This document shows, piece by piece, positions 50,727-60,744 of a DNA stretch of 61,349 nucleotides. Numbering within the stretch: position 1 is the stretch's first letter; the number at the start of each line of letters is the position of its first letter. A program made the position numbers and the translations under genes. Origin of the DNA: Stentor roeselii (Eukaryota > Ciliophora > Heterotrichea > Heterotrichida > Stentoridae); the NCBI GenBank assembly GCA_006503475.1, contig RSEH01000275.1, positions 1 to 61,349 of the forward strand, read 5' to 3'. Below the pieces are notes generated by a model, which saw nothing but the letters and a program-made list of their open reading frames with translations, did not search any database and was not told the origin of the DNA.

Positions 50727-53210
50727 TCAACCAACCATTTTAATTTTACGTTCTCTCACCTCAATCCTTCCATCAAGTTTCGAATACTTAAGTCCCTCAG
50801 CAATCAATTTACAATCTCCTAAACAAATACCAGCCAACACACAAAACTCAAACATTTCCTCTTTAACCGCCAAATAAAAAACTTTTTCCAAGAACCTTTT
50901 ATTCTCCTTATTCTCCAAAACAAGTTTCTTAAGTTGTTCCTTTTTCTCAAAAACAAGTTTTGTCTACTTAATCCTTACAACATCAAACTCAATTCCAGCT
51001 TTCACCGCAATTTTAAGTCTTTTCCAATACGAGATTCCATCTAATCCAATAGCATTTTCCGGAAATCCCTGAAAAACCAAGACTTGAGCAGCGAGACAAT
51101 GAAGATTATCCTGCATTCTCGAAGTAAGACCAATTGCTTCAACGACAAATCCACTTCCAACAAGTAGACAAAACCTTAAAAAACTAGAAACGATAGGAAA
51201 AGTAATAACACGATACCCTGCAGTGACAACAACTAAATTTCCCTGAAAGATTCCAGAAACTGTGCAGTACTCATGCGGCTTTCTATAAACCTTCTGACTT
51301 ATCTGGTCCTCTTTGATATTCACCTCGTCTTCCTGCGGGTTATCAACCGCATGAGAAGCAAATAAAAATACAGAGTCAATGCAAGGCACAAGCCAATAGA
51401 CTTCAGCATCAGTCGTAAAAAAAAAAACAGAAAAGCTCCAAAGTCCAGTTCTAACAGAAGCGTTGATTTTGTATCTAAAGTCTAAAGTTTTCAAGTAACT
51501 ATAAACAAAAAACTCTTGTTTATAACAAATCACGCAAGCTGAGTCAGTCCAATAAACTTCTACCGGTCTAGGAATCGACCCAGAAATAGGCTTTAAACTT
51601 TCCCAGGAATAAAAAATCGTCTCTTGTCCTGGGTCTTCTGATACACCCAAAGCACGTCCTCCGAAGAGGCAAAGAGGTTTGGCCATACTGTCTCCACGAA
51701 AGATTAGGCAAACTTTGTTGTTGTTTACTTCGTAGACTAGTAAAAGGATTTTAAAGTAGCTTCCTACAAAGGAACCTGGAGTTTCGTCTTCGTTTAAAGG
51801 ACAGATGCAGGCGAAACGGTCGGAAGAATGGTCCCAGACAAGGTGAGAACTGTAACCGGACTTTAAACGATCGGGAACTTTTGAAGGGTCATTTGAAATT
51901 GAGTAGATGTCGAATAGACCGGATGATGAGGAGAGGCAGGATAGGTAATGACCTGATGGAGATACTTTTAGTTGGACTTTGTTTCCTATTGGACGGGTTA
52001 ATAAGGGCAAGGATTGACTTTCACTTGATGAGGAAAAGATTAAAGTTGATAGGGTGTCTTTTTGGTAGTAGTAAAAAAAATGAAATTCATTTGAAATTCC
52101 TGGGTTTATAGTTGATGAAAGTAAATCAGAGTATCCTAAAGATTGAGGCAAGTTTCTCTCTAGGTATATAGGAAAAACTCCTTCTTCACTAGTAGCAAAA
52201 ATTAAATAAGGTAACAAAGGATGCACCTTCAAAGAAATAAGTTTAGCCCCAGGTAACTCCACTAAAACACTAACATTTTGTGCATCTTTCGCAAAGCCAA
52301 ACATCAAACTATCAAAGTAAAACACTACATTATTCCCAGTATGCACTAAAACATTAGAACCTGCAAGAACAGGATGATTAAAAAAACATCCTCCCAATAC
52401 CTTTCTTTTTCCAGCTTTCAAATTTTTATATCTATGAACCAAAGTTGAATTACTGATGTTCCAAACAGTTAAACAACTGTCACTTCCCGATACAAACAAC
52501 TGAGCAGTTTCAATATTTAAAGACATGCTGTAAATCAAGCCACTGTGAGCACTTGAAGACCCTGACTGGATAAGAAAAGCGGGAATGTCAGTACAAGTAT
52601 CAACATTCCACACTGCGATACTCCCTTCGCCACTTGCGCTGATTAACAGGCTTCTTTGGCTGAGGTTTTTCGAGTAGCTTAAAAGATGAGTGATGGTCTT
52701 GCTATGAGTGCCTCGAGGAAAGACTTTTACTACTTCCCAGTCTTCAAGGTCGAATAACCTGATACTGCCGTCGGCGAAGCCGACGGCCAAATAACTTGAA
52801 TCAACTACTTCTATGCAAGAAGCTGCTTTGTTTTCAAATAAAAGATAAGAAATTGACTTCTTTTCACCTGTTCTGTAGTCAATAAAGAGAAGTTTGTAGT
52901 CCATCACGATTATTATCCAGTACTTTTCTCGACCCTTTCCTTGAAATGCAGTACCTGATAAGTCTTGGCTTCGAAGCCACTTCCAACGAAGAACATGAGG
53001 GTCGAGAAACTTGGCAGTCTTTAAAGAACCTCCGTCTTTATCATCTGAATCCTTTAAAGAAAGAGCGAAAATCACTGTTTTTACAGAATAGTCCCAGATC
53101 TGAATGGATCTTTCTTCATCAGTCACCAGAAGCCAGGAATGAACAGGGTGGATCTCTGAGTCAATTATTTTGAAAGCTGCTGGAATATTGAAAGGAATAG
53201 AAAAATTCAT
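50727..53210 (-). CDS. TWD40-2/TTRAY-like WD40 subunit of the TSET (TPLATE) coat, two exons
   Basis: Exons 53210-50979 and 50963-50727 give 822 residues. TSET/TPLATE is an ancient clathrin-adaptor-like coat that acts at the plasma membrane in plants and Dictyostelium. Two propellers are apparent. The first (1-370) has SEIHPVHSWLLVTDEERS, LAVGFADGSIRLFDLEDW and FVSGSDSCLTVWNIS. The second (400-650) has LVWDHSSDRFACICPL, then ETIFYSWESLKPISGSIPRP and YWTDSACVICYKQEFFVYSY, the stretch most like plant TWD40-2 as I recall it. A helical solenoid follows (LHCLAAQVLVFQGFPENAIGL, GISYWKRLKIAV), as in that family. It could be another coatomer-like WD40 protein. TTTATAATG is the start context. Confidence 0.7.
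50964..50978 (-). other. 15-nt intron in the TWD40-2-like gene
   Basis: On the minus strand GTAAGGATTAAGTAG, phase 0 after GAT GTT. It contains an in-frame TAG; removal adds an 78-residue helical C-terminus. A at position 10. Confidence 0.9.
52767..52787. repeat. Perfect hairpin in the TWD40-2-like gene
   Basis: GCCGTCGGC, loop GAA, GCCGACGGC: a 9-bp perfect stem, GC-rich against an AT-rich background, encoding AVGFADG of a WD40 blade. Confidence 0.85.
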
Positions 53211-53334
53211 TATAAATAAAATATTTTCTTAAAATTTTCAGTTCTTTTTCTTGAAAAACATCAGGAAAGGTGGTTTTGTTAAATTTTTTCTTGATAAGTT
53301 TAAAGATTTTTTTTTTACTGGGTGTTAAAAAAGT

Positions 53335-53406
53335 GCGGCTTGTGAGGCTCGAACTCACGACCTCGAGATTATGAGACTCGCGCTCTACCGACTGAGCCAA
53401 AGCCGC
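53335..53406 (-). tRNA. Elongator tRNA-Met (CAT)
   Basis: 72-nt cloverleaf on the minus strand. The acceptor is GCGGCTT/AAGCCGC, the D stem GCTC/GAGC, the anticodon loop CTCATAA (anticodon CAT), and the T arm GTGAG-TTCGAGC-CTCAC. All stems pair except a T-T at the base of the anticodon loop, as also seen in other elongator Met tRNAs. There is no intron and no encoded CCA. A T6 run follows directly at the 3' side, a good Pol III terminator. The elongator-type anticodon context CTCATAATCT argues against the initiator. Confidence 0.97.
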
Positions 53407-53451
53407 TGGTCTTTGCCTGAACGCGAGGACTTAATACATTTCTTGTCTAAT

Positions 53452-53829
53452 ATGAAGAAACTACAACCTCCGAAGCCTCAACAGTCCCGGTCGTCATCAT
53501 TTCCAAGTCTTCAGATCAGGTCAGAGTCATCAAAATCTCCAGTTTATTCTAAAGCTTTTCTGAATATTGTGCAAAAACGCTCGGTTCCTAACAATGACTT
53601 TTACTTTCAGGCTAAACCTTCTATGGTTTTTAAAGTTTTTACTAAAAATATCATCAGCAACTCGATGGTTCTGGAAAAGCCGAAAATTATTGAAAAACAA
53701 GGAAAAAAACAGGTTTTTTTTTGTAATTTCATAATTCCGAAAAGAAATTTGAATGGGATTATTGTGAATGGGTTTCAGAAGGAAAAAGTTATGAGAATTG
53801 GAAGTAGAATTGGGAATGAGAAGGTTTAA
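53452..53829 (+). CDS. Small uncharacterised basic protein
   Basis: 125 residues from the ATG at 53452. An upstream ATG at 53371 lies inside the tRNA and is rejected as start. Pro- and Ser-rich N-terminus (KLQPPKPQQSRSSSFPS), then a possible folded C-terminal part (PSMVFKVFTKNIISNSMVL, KQVFFCNFIIPKRNLNG). No family recognised. It sits 45 bp from the tRNA gene and 20 bp before the calpain-like start. Confidence 0.6.
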   Translation: MKKLQPPKPQQSRSSSFPSLQIRSESSKSPVYSKAFLNIVQKRSVPNNDFYFQAKPSMVFKVFTKNIISNSMVLEKPKIIEKQGKKQVFFCNFIIPKRNLNGIIVNGFQKEKVMRIGSRIGNEKV

Positions 53830-53849
53830 TAGATGATAAGAGGTTATAA

Positions 53850-56312
53850 ATGGCAGATAAAACTCTTGTTACGAAAAAAGAACTCAATCCTGGAATTGTT
53901 TTGCATAAGGTTATTTTTCCTGCGAAGGAAGAAGGGGTTGAGTGTATCTATGAATTTAAAGTTGAGTTGCAGAGACTTAATACTATCGACTTTACTGTGG
54001 ATTTCACTGGCTCGAAAAACGTTACTTTAGATGACTGTTCTGGACTGGTTAAAACTACTGTCATTCAAGCTTTCGAAACTACAACCGTAGGCATCCTAAA
54101 GATGACCCGTCACTGGACTCTAAAAAGTAAATTCCGATTTACAATAAAAAGCGCTCCAAAAGCTTTACAAGAGCAATACCTAAAAAAAGAATACCAAGAC
54201 CTAATGCAAAAATACGAGAAAGCCAAAACAATCCTAAGCAAGATCCCAGTAAGTTTAAGTACTTTAATAGAGCTAGAGAACCAAATCGCGACTCAGAAAA
54301 TCGATTTCATCGACATCGAGTTCCCTCCACTAGACTCATCAATATACAAAGAAATGAACAAAGAAGCTTTTAGTCAATTGCTTCACTGGCGACGGCCACA
54401 CGAGTTTCTACGAGTTGACTACGCTGAAGGTTTAAAAGAGCCGATGGTCTTCAGCGACGATATTCAACCAACAGACATCCACCAAGGTCAACTTGGAGAC
54501 ACTTGGTTCGCAAGTGCTTTAGCCGCATTGACAGAGCGTCCAGGGCTAATCGAGCGTCTTTTCGTGACAAAAGACATAACAAAAAGCGGGATTTACCGAG
54601 TAAAGCTCTGTAAAAATGGAGAGTGGGTAAGCATCACAATAGACGATTACTTCCCCTGCTACCCCATGGGCGCTCCTGTCTTCTGTCGAAATGAAGCAAA
54701 TGAAATCTGGGTCATGGCCTTGGAAAAAGCTTACGCAAAGATCCACGGTCATTATTACCTCCTCAAAGGAGGAACCGTTGCTGAAGCCCTTCTTGACTTA
54801 ACAGGTTGTCCTACAATCACTTATTGTTTCAGTGATGAAGTCACTCAACAAGAAATAGAAAAAGGAATCATGTGGCTTAATATCAAAGACCACTTCGATG
54901 ACGGGTACTTGTTATGCGCTTCTACTGCTGGTGAAGAAAGGTGGAACGAAGTCAACTATTCAGAGTCTCTTCCTGCTGGACTACTCCCAGGCCACGGGTA
55001 CACCGTGATCGCTTGTAAAGAGTTCTCAGGGCACAAGCTTCTGAACCTGAGGAACCCTTGGGGAAAACTGCTCTGGACTGGGGACTGGTCAGCGTCTTCT
55101 TCACTTTGGACATCAGACCTGAAACGTTATATGAATCCCAGTTTCGATGAAGACGATTTGAACTTTTGGATGAGTCTTGAAGACTTCTGCACTCACTTCA
55201 GTTCTCTTCACGTCTGTCGTGTGAAGAACTGGGATGAAGTCAGGATCAAGGGAAAGTTTATCAGGGTGCAAGATGTGGAAGATACGAATTTAGAAGTCGT
55301 TGTAAGCAAATGGTTTTACTCGATTGACTTACCTGAAAGAGTTAGACTTTTCATTGGAGTGCATCAGGAGGATGAACGACAAGTGGGCGTTGCTACAAAA
55401 AGACAGTATTTAGATATCGGCATCGTTGTTTTGAAAAGGTTGAATGATGGAACTATCACTGTTATTGGAAAACAGGATTTTGAAATTGCCCGGCAAGCTG
55501 AACTTGAAATAGTTTTAGAGCCTGGAAGTTATATTGTCTTGCCGAAGACCTCAGGGTGTCTGCTGAAGAGACCTCATGACGCCCCCATGGAAAGAATCAA
55601 GCTACTCACTGCTAAAGGCGAGTTGACTGACCTGGCAGACAGTACTTTATCTGACATTTTCCGTAAGTTCGACATGCTACTTAACCGTGAATTGAGTTAT
55701 ACGGAATTCAAAGGATTTTACGAGTGCATCAACAGATCACTCACAGAAGTCGAGTTCAAACAAAAAGTACTTAAAAGGTACTGCTCAAATGAAAATGGAC
55801 TTTCATTGAAAGGCTTTAAAGACTTCTTTGTTGATAATATTCGAAGTCTTGGAGAAGAGGCTATTTGGGGTTGGCTTGAAAATTTAGGATATGATCGAGA
55901 GCTTTACTCAGTCAGGTCCAGATGTTTTATCCTTACTTTTCACAGTGAAACTGAAATCTCAGTAACTGTTCGAGACGCTATTCAAACTGACCTAGACGCT
56001 CGAACAAATGTGCAGTTTATTGAAAAAGCTGGAAAAGAACTAGAAAGTAAACAGGGTGTTAAATGTTTTTACTACTTTTCCAATAAGACTCACTGTTACA
56101 CTTATGGAATTTATAATGAAAAACACGTCGCAATAGAAGCCACTCTTGACTGCTCCGGTTCAAGTTCAATGGTCTTCAGTAGTAAAAATCCAGTCGTTAA
56201 GAAAAGAGTTGAACCAGGCCAAATGGAGTTTTTCATGCACGCAATGGCAGTTCCCAAGGTGGATAATTACGTCAGGACCGCGAAATGCACTTGGAATGAG
56301 TTTAAAGTTTAA
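53850..56312 (+). CDS. Calpain-like protein with catalytic Cys replaced by Thr
   Basis: 820 residues. The calpain protease core is at about 175-430, with HQGQLGDTWFASALAALTER where active calpains read Q-G-x-x-G-D-C-W-F. The nucleophile position is Thr218. His382 (GHGYTVI) and Asn402 (LRNPWG) are kept. Loss of Cys implies a pseudoprotease, with regulation or scaffolding the likely role. Residues 1-105 and 720-820 are similar beta-rich domains (IDFTVDFTGSKNVTL; VAIEATLDCSGSSSM) flanking the core, a duplication seen in ciliate calpains as far as I recall. A C2-like domain (SYIVLPKTSG) and degenerate EF-like helices (LSDIFRKFDMLLNRELSYTEF) follow the core. TTATAAATG is the start context. Confidence 0.9.
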   Translation: MADKTLVTKKELNPGIVLHKVIFPAKEEGVECIYEFKVELQRLNTIDFTVDFTGSKNVTLDDCSGLVKTTVIQAFETTTVGILKMTRHWTLKSKFRFTIKSAPKALQEQYLKKEYQDLMQKYEKAKTILSKIPVSLSTLIELENQIATQKIDFIDIEFPPLDSSIYKEMNKEAFSQLLHWRRPHEFLRVDYAEGLKEPMVFSDDIQPTDIHQGQLGDTWFASALAALTERPGLIERLFVTKDITKSGIYRVKLCKNGEWVSITIDDYFPCYPMGAPVFCRNEANEIWVMALEKAYAKIHGHYYLLKGGTVAEALLDLTGCPTITYCFSDEVTQQEIEKGIMWLNIKDHFDDGYLLCASTAGEERWNEVNYSESLPAGLLPGHGYTVIACKEFSGHKLLNLRNPWGKLLWTGDWSASSSLWTSDLKRYMNPSFDEDDLNFWMSLEDFCTHFSSLHVCRVKNWDEVRIKGKFIRVQDVEDTNLEVVVSKWFYSIDLPERVRLFIGVHQEDERQVGVATKRQYLDIGIVVLKRLNDGTITVIGKQDFEIARQAELEIVLEPGSYIVLPKTSGCLLKRPHDAPMERIKLLTAKGELTDLADSTLSDIFRKFDMLLNRELSYTEFKGFYECINRSLTEVEFKQKVLKRYCSNENGLSLKGFKDFFVDNIRSLGEEAIWGWLENLGYDRELYSVRSRCFILTFHSETEISVTVRDAIQTDLDARTNVQFIEKAGKELESKQGVKCFYYFSNKTHCYTYGIYNEKHVAIEATLDCSGSSSMVFSSKNPVVKKRVEPGQMEFFMHAMAVPKVDNYVRTAKCTWNEFKV

Positions 56313-56344
56313 TTTAATTCTTGATATCTGAAAGCTAATAATAA

Positions 56345-58519
56345 ATGTCCTACTACAAGATGTATACTCGAATGCACTGGTGGCCACAGTTCTTGGCACA
56401 CAAGGAAAGAGGTATGTTAGATCCTTCAAACATCCATGAACTGGTATTTTTTAGCTAGTTTTTAATCTACCCTCCAGAAGACCGAGGGATAAGCCAGCCT
56501 CATTTCCCCATCAAACATGCTTTTGACTACACTATTGCAGTTCGAGATCTTCTTAATCGTCGGCCAGAGTTACGAGAAACCATCGGAAAAGTTGATGGAC
56601 GAATACATCAATTCGTTAGAAGACTACAGTTCTGGGTTAATAAAGGGTACATTTATAAGGTCGCTTTTGACAAAACTGAGAAAGAAATGGCTGAAAATTT
56701 ACAAGAGGTTAAAGTTTACTCTGCAATGCAGTCAGCTATTGGGTCAAGTAGTAATATTCGCAGCTTTTACGACTTTTATCAAGCTACAGCGGAGTATGAA
56801 GGAAATGTGAAGGTGAAAAGACTTCAGGAAAATCTGCCTAAGTATAAAAGAAGCATTGAAGGGGTAAGTATTTTTAGTGATATTCCTTATGTGAATGAAT
56901 GGGAACATTTGAATGCTGATTTGGTTAACTCGACAACACCAGATGATTATGATCCTATTAGTTTTCAGGAAAAAGCAAGTCAACTTGTGAAAATTCATCA
57001 TGAAAAAGTTAACAACTTTGATGGTCTCTCAGGATTATCTGAACATCTCTCAACATGGATTTTTGATTCGAAACGTTCAGATCTTGAAAAGCAGAAAAAT
57101 GATATTGTAGAGTCTTTAGTTAAGCTTGGGGTAACCCTTGGACCTGACAATCAACTCGACTTGTCCGCAGTTAAAAATCAGGCACTTATCGATTCTTTGA
57201 AGAACAATGAAATGATTCGTCTAATGTTCGTCAATGATTATAAAGACCCGATAGTGAAGCTTGATCATATTGAAGAAACTGTTGGTGAGTTGCCTCCAGA
57301 AGGAGATTTGCTTCCTCCTCCTATACATTACCCAACAATTAACCCTTATTACCAGATCTACGGACGACTCCCAACTGAGTACTATGAACCTCATGAAGAC
57401 CGAATCGAGAGGCTTAAGCGAATTTGGAACTCAAATAAAATAAAGACTCAAGAAGAGCAACTCGACTTACAACAAGCAGCAGTTGAGGCAATGAGAAAAG
57501 TAAGAATGAGACTTGATCAGTGTTTGGTCAATCATGGCAAAACAGCTGTTTTTCCTTTGAATCAGAAACTTTCACAATCAGACTTAATGCTTACTTATAA
57601 GTTTGATATTGATAAAATGAACATGTTTCTTGATAATATTTTCGATTTGAAGTTTGATCAAGAACATGAAAAAATGGAAGATGCTGAAATCACGAAATTG
57701 TTGATTCGAAAAAAAATTGATGAAGAAATTGAACCTTATACTTTATATGAAGGGAAAAGAAGCGATTTAGTAGGGTTAAATGATATTACTGAAGAAAACT
57801 ATATTGATGATCCTACACTTGATTATGATCCTATTGATTCAGAACATAAGATGGAATCCGAAATGGATGGAAAGGAACGTTCTAATGATAAGGAATTAGC
57901 TGATGAAAAGAATGATGAAAAGGATGATGAAGAGGATGATGAATTTAGAGATTATGGTGAAGATGATAGGAATTATGATTATACAGTTGATGGGGATATT
58001 GATGAAGATGAAATGGATATTCATGAATATGAAGATGATTTTATAGATGAAAATGAAAGGGGTATTGATGAACATGATGCTTTAACACTCTCTAGATTGA
58101 AATCCTCAAAGAAATCGGAAAGGGCACCTGTCGTAAAGACACCCAAATACTTTGAAAACAATGAGATTATTGATATGACAGATTCAGATGAAATTGAAGA
58201 TCCTCACGTAAGATTTTTTTCTCAAGATACACAAAAGAAAAAAAGTTTCAAACCCAAAATGAAAAATGATAATTTAATGAGAGATCGATTTGGATTTAAT
58301 GGCCGACCGAACACAATGTTTGAATTCGAGCCCACCATTGAACAACAAAAGTACATGAGACCTCATTTGCTTAAAGGTTTAAAATCAAACGAAAACATGG
58401 AAAATTTCCAAGTCAGGGAAGACGATGATGACGACAACAATTCCAATAGAAACTTTACGAAAAAAGAAAGGTATTACATGATGAAAGATCGACGAAAAAA
58501 TAGACCAAAACGAAGTTAA
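56345..58519 (+). CDS. Uncharacterised protein with conserved-looking N-terminus and acidic C-terminus, two exons
   Basis: Exons 56345-56443 and 56459-58519 give 719 residues. The start is supported by the spliced reading MSYYKMYTRMHWWPQF joined to FLIYPPEDRGISQPHF. Residues 1-125 are aromatic and basic and look ordered (AFDYTIAVRDLLNRRPELRE, QFVRRLQFWVNKGYIYKV), as in some mitochondrial or ribosomal proteins. The middle is helical. Residues about 480-580 are very acidic (many DDE runs), then a basic end (DRRKNRPKRS). No family recognised. A mitochondrial or ribosome-associated role is a guess only. It follows the calpain gene by 32 bp and precedes the kinase by 18 bp. Confidence 0.75.
56444..56458 (+). 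other. 15-nt intron in the 56345 gene
   Basis: GTATTTTTTAGCTAG, phase 0 after GAA CTG. It contains an in-frame TAG; removal joins 33 codons to the long downstream frame. A at position 10. Confidence 0.9.
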
Positions 58520-58537
58520 TTTAGATTAGTTACAATA

Positions 58538-60358
58538 ATGGATCAAAAGTTTCTCATTGAAATCAGAAAACTATTTGAAAAACTCGTCTGTTGTAAAGTC
58601 AATTTTTTACTGTCAACAGAAGGATCCGTGCCTATGTTGACTGGAGAAGATGCTTTGGAAATCAGATCTGTGAATTCTCAGTCGTTCTCTAATGCTCTGT
58701 ACTCAACGCAGGAGCTGCAGCCGATAAGAAGGCAAAAGTCCATAGATACAGTGAGAAAGGTGCTGCCAGTGCTAATAGACGCATCTACAGACCACAAAGC
58801 AAGTTCCATCTACAACAAAACTCTAGAAATGTCTCCAAGTTTAACTGACCGAATACTAGCAGCAGAGCCGACTTCCCCCAACTTTTCAAAATCCGTAAAC
58901 GACCACTTATTCCGTGCAGTAGAAAGCAACGATGAAGAGATGGTCCGTCTTCTAAGCGACAAGCAACAAAGCGCTTTTAAAATAGATCTGAACTGTCAAA
59001 AAAACGATGGAAGCATGCCTTTACATATAGCATCTCGTCTCGGTTATGACAGAATTTGCAGTCTTTTAGCGAAGCACGGCGCTGACGTAGATGCATTAGA
59101 TGGAACTGGCAAGACAGCTCTTCATTTAGCTACTCGCAATGGTCATTATAAAACAGTTCAGGCACTTGTCAGGGCAGGGGCGAGGCTTCATGTTCAAGAC
59201 GAACTGGGAAACACGTCTCTTCACTACGCAGTCGCCGGGCAAGACGCGAGGATCATCAAGTACTTCATGGATCGTTTTCCTGATGTAGGAATAAGCAACT
59301 GTGACGGAATCACTGCACAAGACCTTATTTCCTTACATGGTGTCTCTATTCGCAAAGAAAGCTTTTCAGTTGCTGAGAGTTTGCCAAGTGATGAAAAAGA
59401 TGAAAAACTCTGTCAAAATGACTTTGAAGCGATTCAGGTCCTTGGAAGAGGAAGCTTTGCTGAAGTCTATCTGGTCAAAATGATATCATCTGGAATGCTA
59501 TTCGCTATGAAAGTGCTTAGAAAGGAAAAGATGCTTAAACAGAACGTGGTGCGATACGCGATCACTGAAAGAAATGTACTGACTCGTGTCACGCATCCTT
59601 TCATCGCAAAGCTGAACTACGCGTTTCAATCAGAAGACAAGCTGTACCTGGTACTTGACTACTACTCTGGAGGACCTCTGACTTATTACATATCAAAAGA
59701 AAAGCACTTCACGGAAGACATTTCGCGTTTTTATTTATCTGAACTGGTCCTCGCATTGGAAGAGCTGCATAAAAATCAAGTGATTTATAGAGACCTCAAA
59801 CCAGACAACGTCCTCATCGACGCCAATGGACATGCAGTGCTCACTGACTTCGGCCTGGCGAAACAACACGTCGGCGACGATGACCTTGCAAGTTCTTTCT
59901 GTGGAAGTCTTGCTTATCTCGCTCCTGAAATGGTGAAAAGGACTGGACATGGAAGGACTGTTGACTGGTACTTGCTTGGAGTGCTTTTTTATGAAATGCT
60001 TGTCGGATTTCCACCTTTTTACTCGGTTAATAGAGAACAAATGTTTAAAAATATTGAAAATGCCAAAGTCAGGGTACCTGCTCGAGTCTCCGCTATTGCA
60101 AGGGATTTAATTAAAAATTTGATGAAAAAGAACCCGGATAAAAGACTTGGAGCTTTAAAAGATGCTGAAGAAGTCAAAGCTCATCCTTTTTTTGCTGATG
60201 TGAACTGGGATGATGTGATTAGGAAAAATAAGGATGGACCTTTAGTACCGAAGAATAGAATTGATCCTGGGTTTGTTCCGAAATTTCATATGAAAGAAAA
60301 AGCTCCTGAAGAGAGTGATTTGAGGTATTTGTCGAATTGGACGTTTATTAAGAATTAG
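58538..60358 (+). CDS. Ankyrin-repeat AGC-family protein kinase
   Basis: 606 residues. Residues 118-270 hold four ankyrin repeats (GSMPLHIASRLGYDRICSLL, GKTALHLATRNGHYKTVQAL, GNTSLHYAVAGQDARI). The kinase domain spans 297-552. The glycine loop GRGSFAEV (303-310) has Ala for the third Gly. Catalytic Lys is K325, HRD-like YRDLKPDN has D419, DFG is 437-439, and APE is 462-464. The activation loop SSFCGSLAYLAPE resembles the AGC PDK1 site. The tail DPGFVPKFH belongs to the AGC C-terminal extension, but no FxxF hydrophobic motif is seen. The kinase looks active. Ankyrin plus AGC kinase in one chain recalls ciliate and Dictyostelium-type fusions. Substrate unknown. Confidence 0.92.
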   Translation: MDQKFLIEIRKLFEKLVCCKVNFLLSTEGSVPMLTGEDALEIRSVNSQSFSNALYSTQELQPIRRQKSIDTVRKVLPVLIDASTDHKASSIYNKTLEMSPSLTDRILAAEPTSPNFSKSVNDHLFRAVESNDEEMVRLLSDKQQSAFKIDLNCQKNDGSMPLHIASRLGYDRICSLLAKHGADVDALDGTGKTALHLATRNGHYKTVQALVRAGARLHVQDELGNTSLHYAVAGQDARIIKYFMDRFPDVGISNCDGITAQDLISLHGVSIRKESFSVAESLPSDEKDEKLCQNDFEAIQVLGRGSFAEVYLVKMISSGMLFAMKVLRKEKMLKQNVVRYAITERNVLTRVTHPFIAKLNYAFQSEDKLYLVLDYYSGGPLTYYISKEKHFTEDISRFYLSELVLALEELHKNQVIYRDLKPDNVLIDANGHAVLTDFGLAKQHVGDDDLASSFCGSLAYLAPEMVKRTGHGRTVDWYLLGVLFYEMLVGFPPFYSVNREQMFKNIENAKVRVPARVSAIARDLIKNLMKKNPDKRLGALKDAEEVKAHPFFADVNWDDVIRKNKDGPLVPKNRIDPGFVPKFHMKEKAPEESDLRYLSNWTFIKN

Positions 60359-60744
60359 AAATGTTATTTTTATGGTTATGGATTTGAAGGTTTTAATTTT
60401 TATAGGGTGAATTGTTGGAGGTTTTAGGATTGAGATTGGGTTTTAGTGATTTTGATTTAAGTGATATTTTTGTTGAGTTAATCTAGGTTATAATCAAAGG
60501 TTTATTGATTAGGTAAATTAATGTGTGATGCATTCCAGACTTCATTAATCTGAATCAACTCTAACAGTGCTTTATCTCTACATCAAAAGTTTCTACACGA
60601 TACAAATTAATCGTTAATCAATAAAAATTACATTTAAATTTCACACCTTAATAAAAAACCTCACAATTCAATCAAAAACCTTTATTTTTACTCATTAATA
60701 ACTTAAAGTAACCAAAAACCTTAACCTAAATATCAATCAACCCG
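60359..60744. other. Spacer between convergent genes
   Basis: 386 bp, AT-rich, no gene or RNA seen. Confidence 0.6.

Noticed and set aside
53371-53451. Upstream ATG extending the small protein at 53452
   Set aside because: It would start inside the tRNA-Met gene and its extra residues are just translated tRNA sequence.
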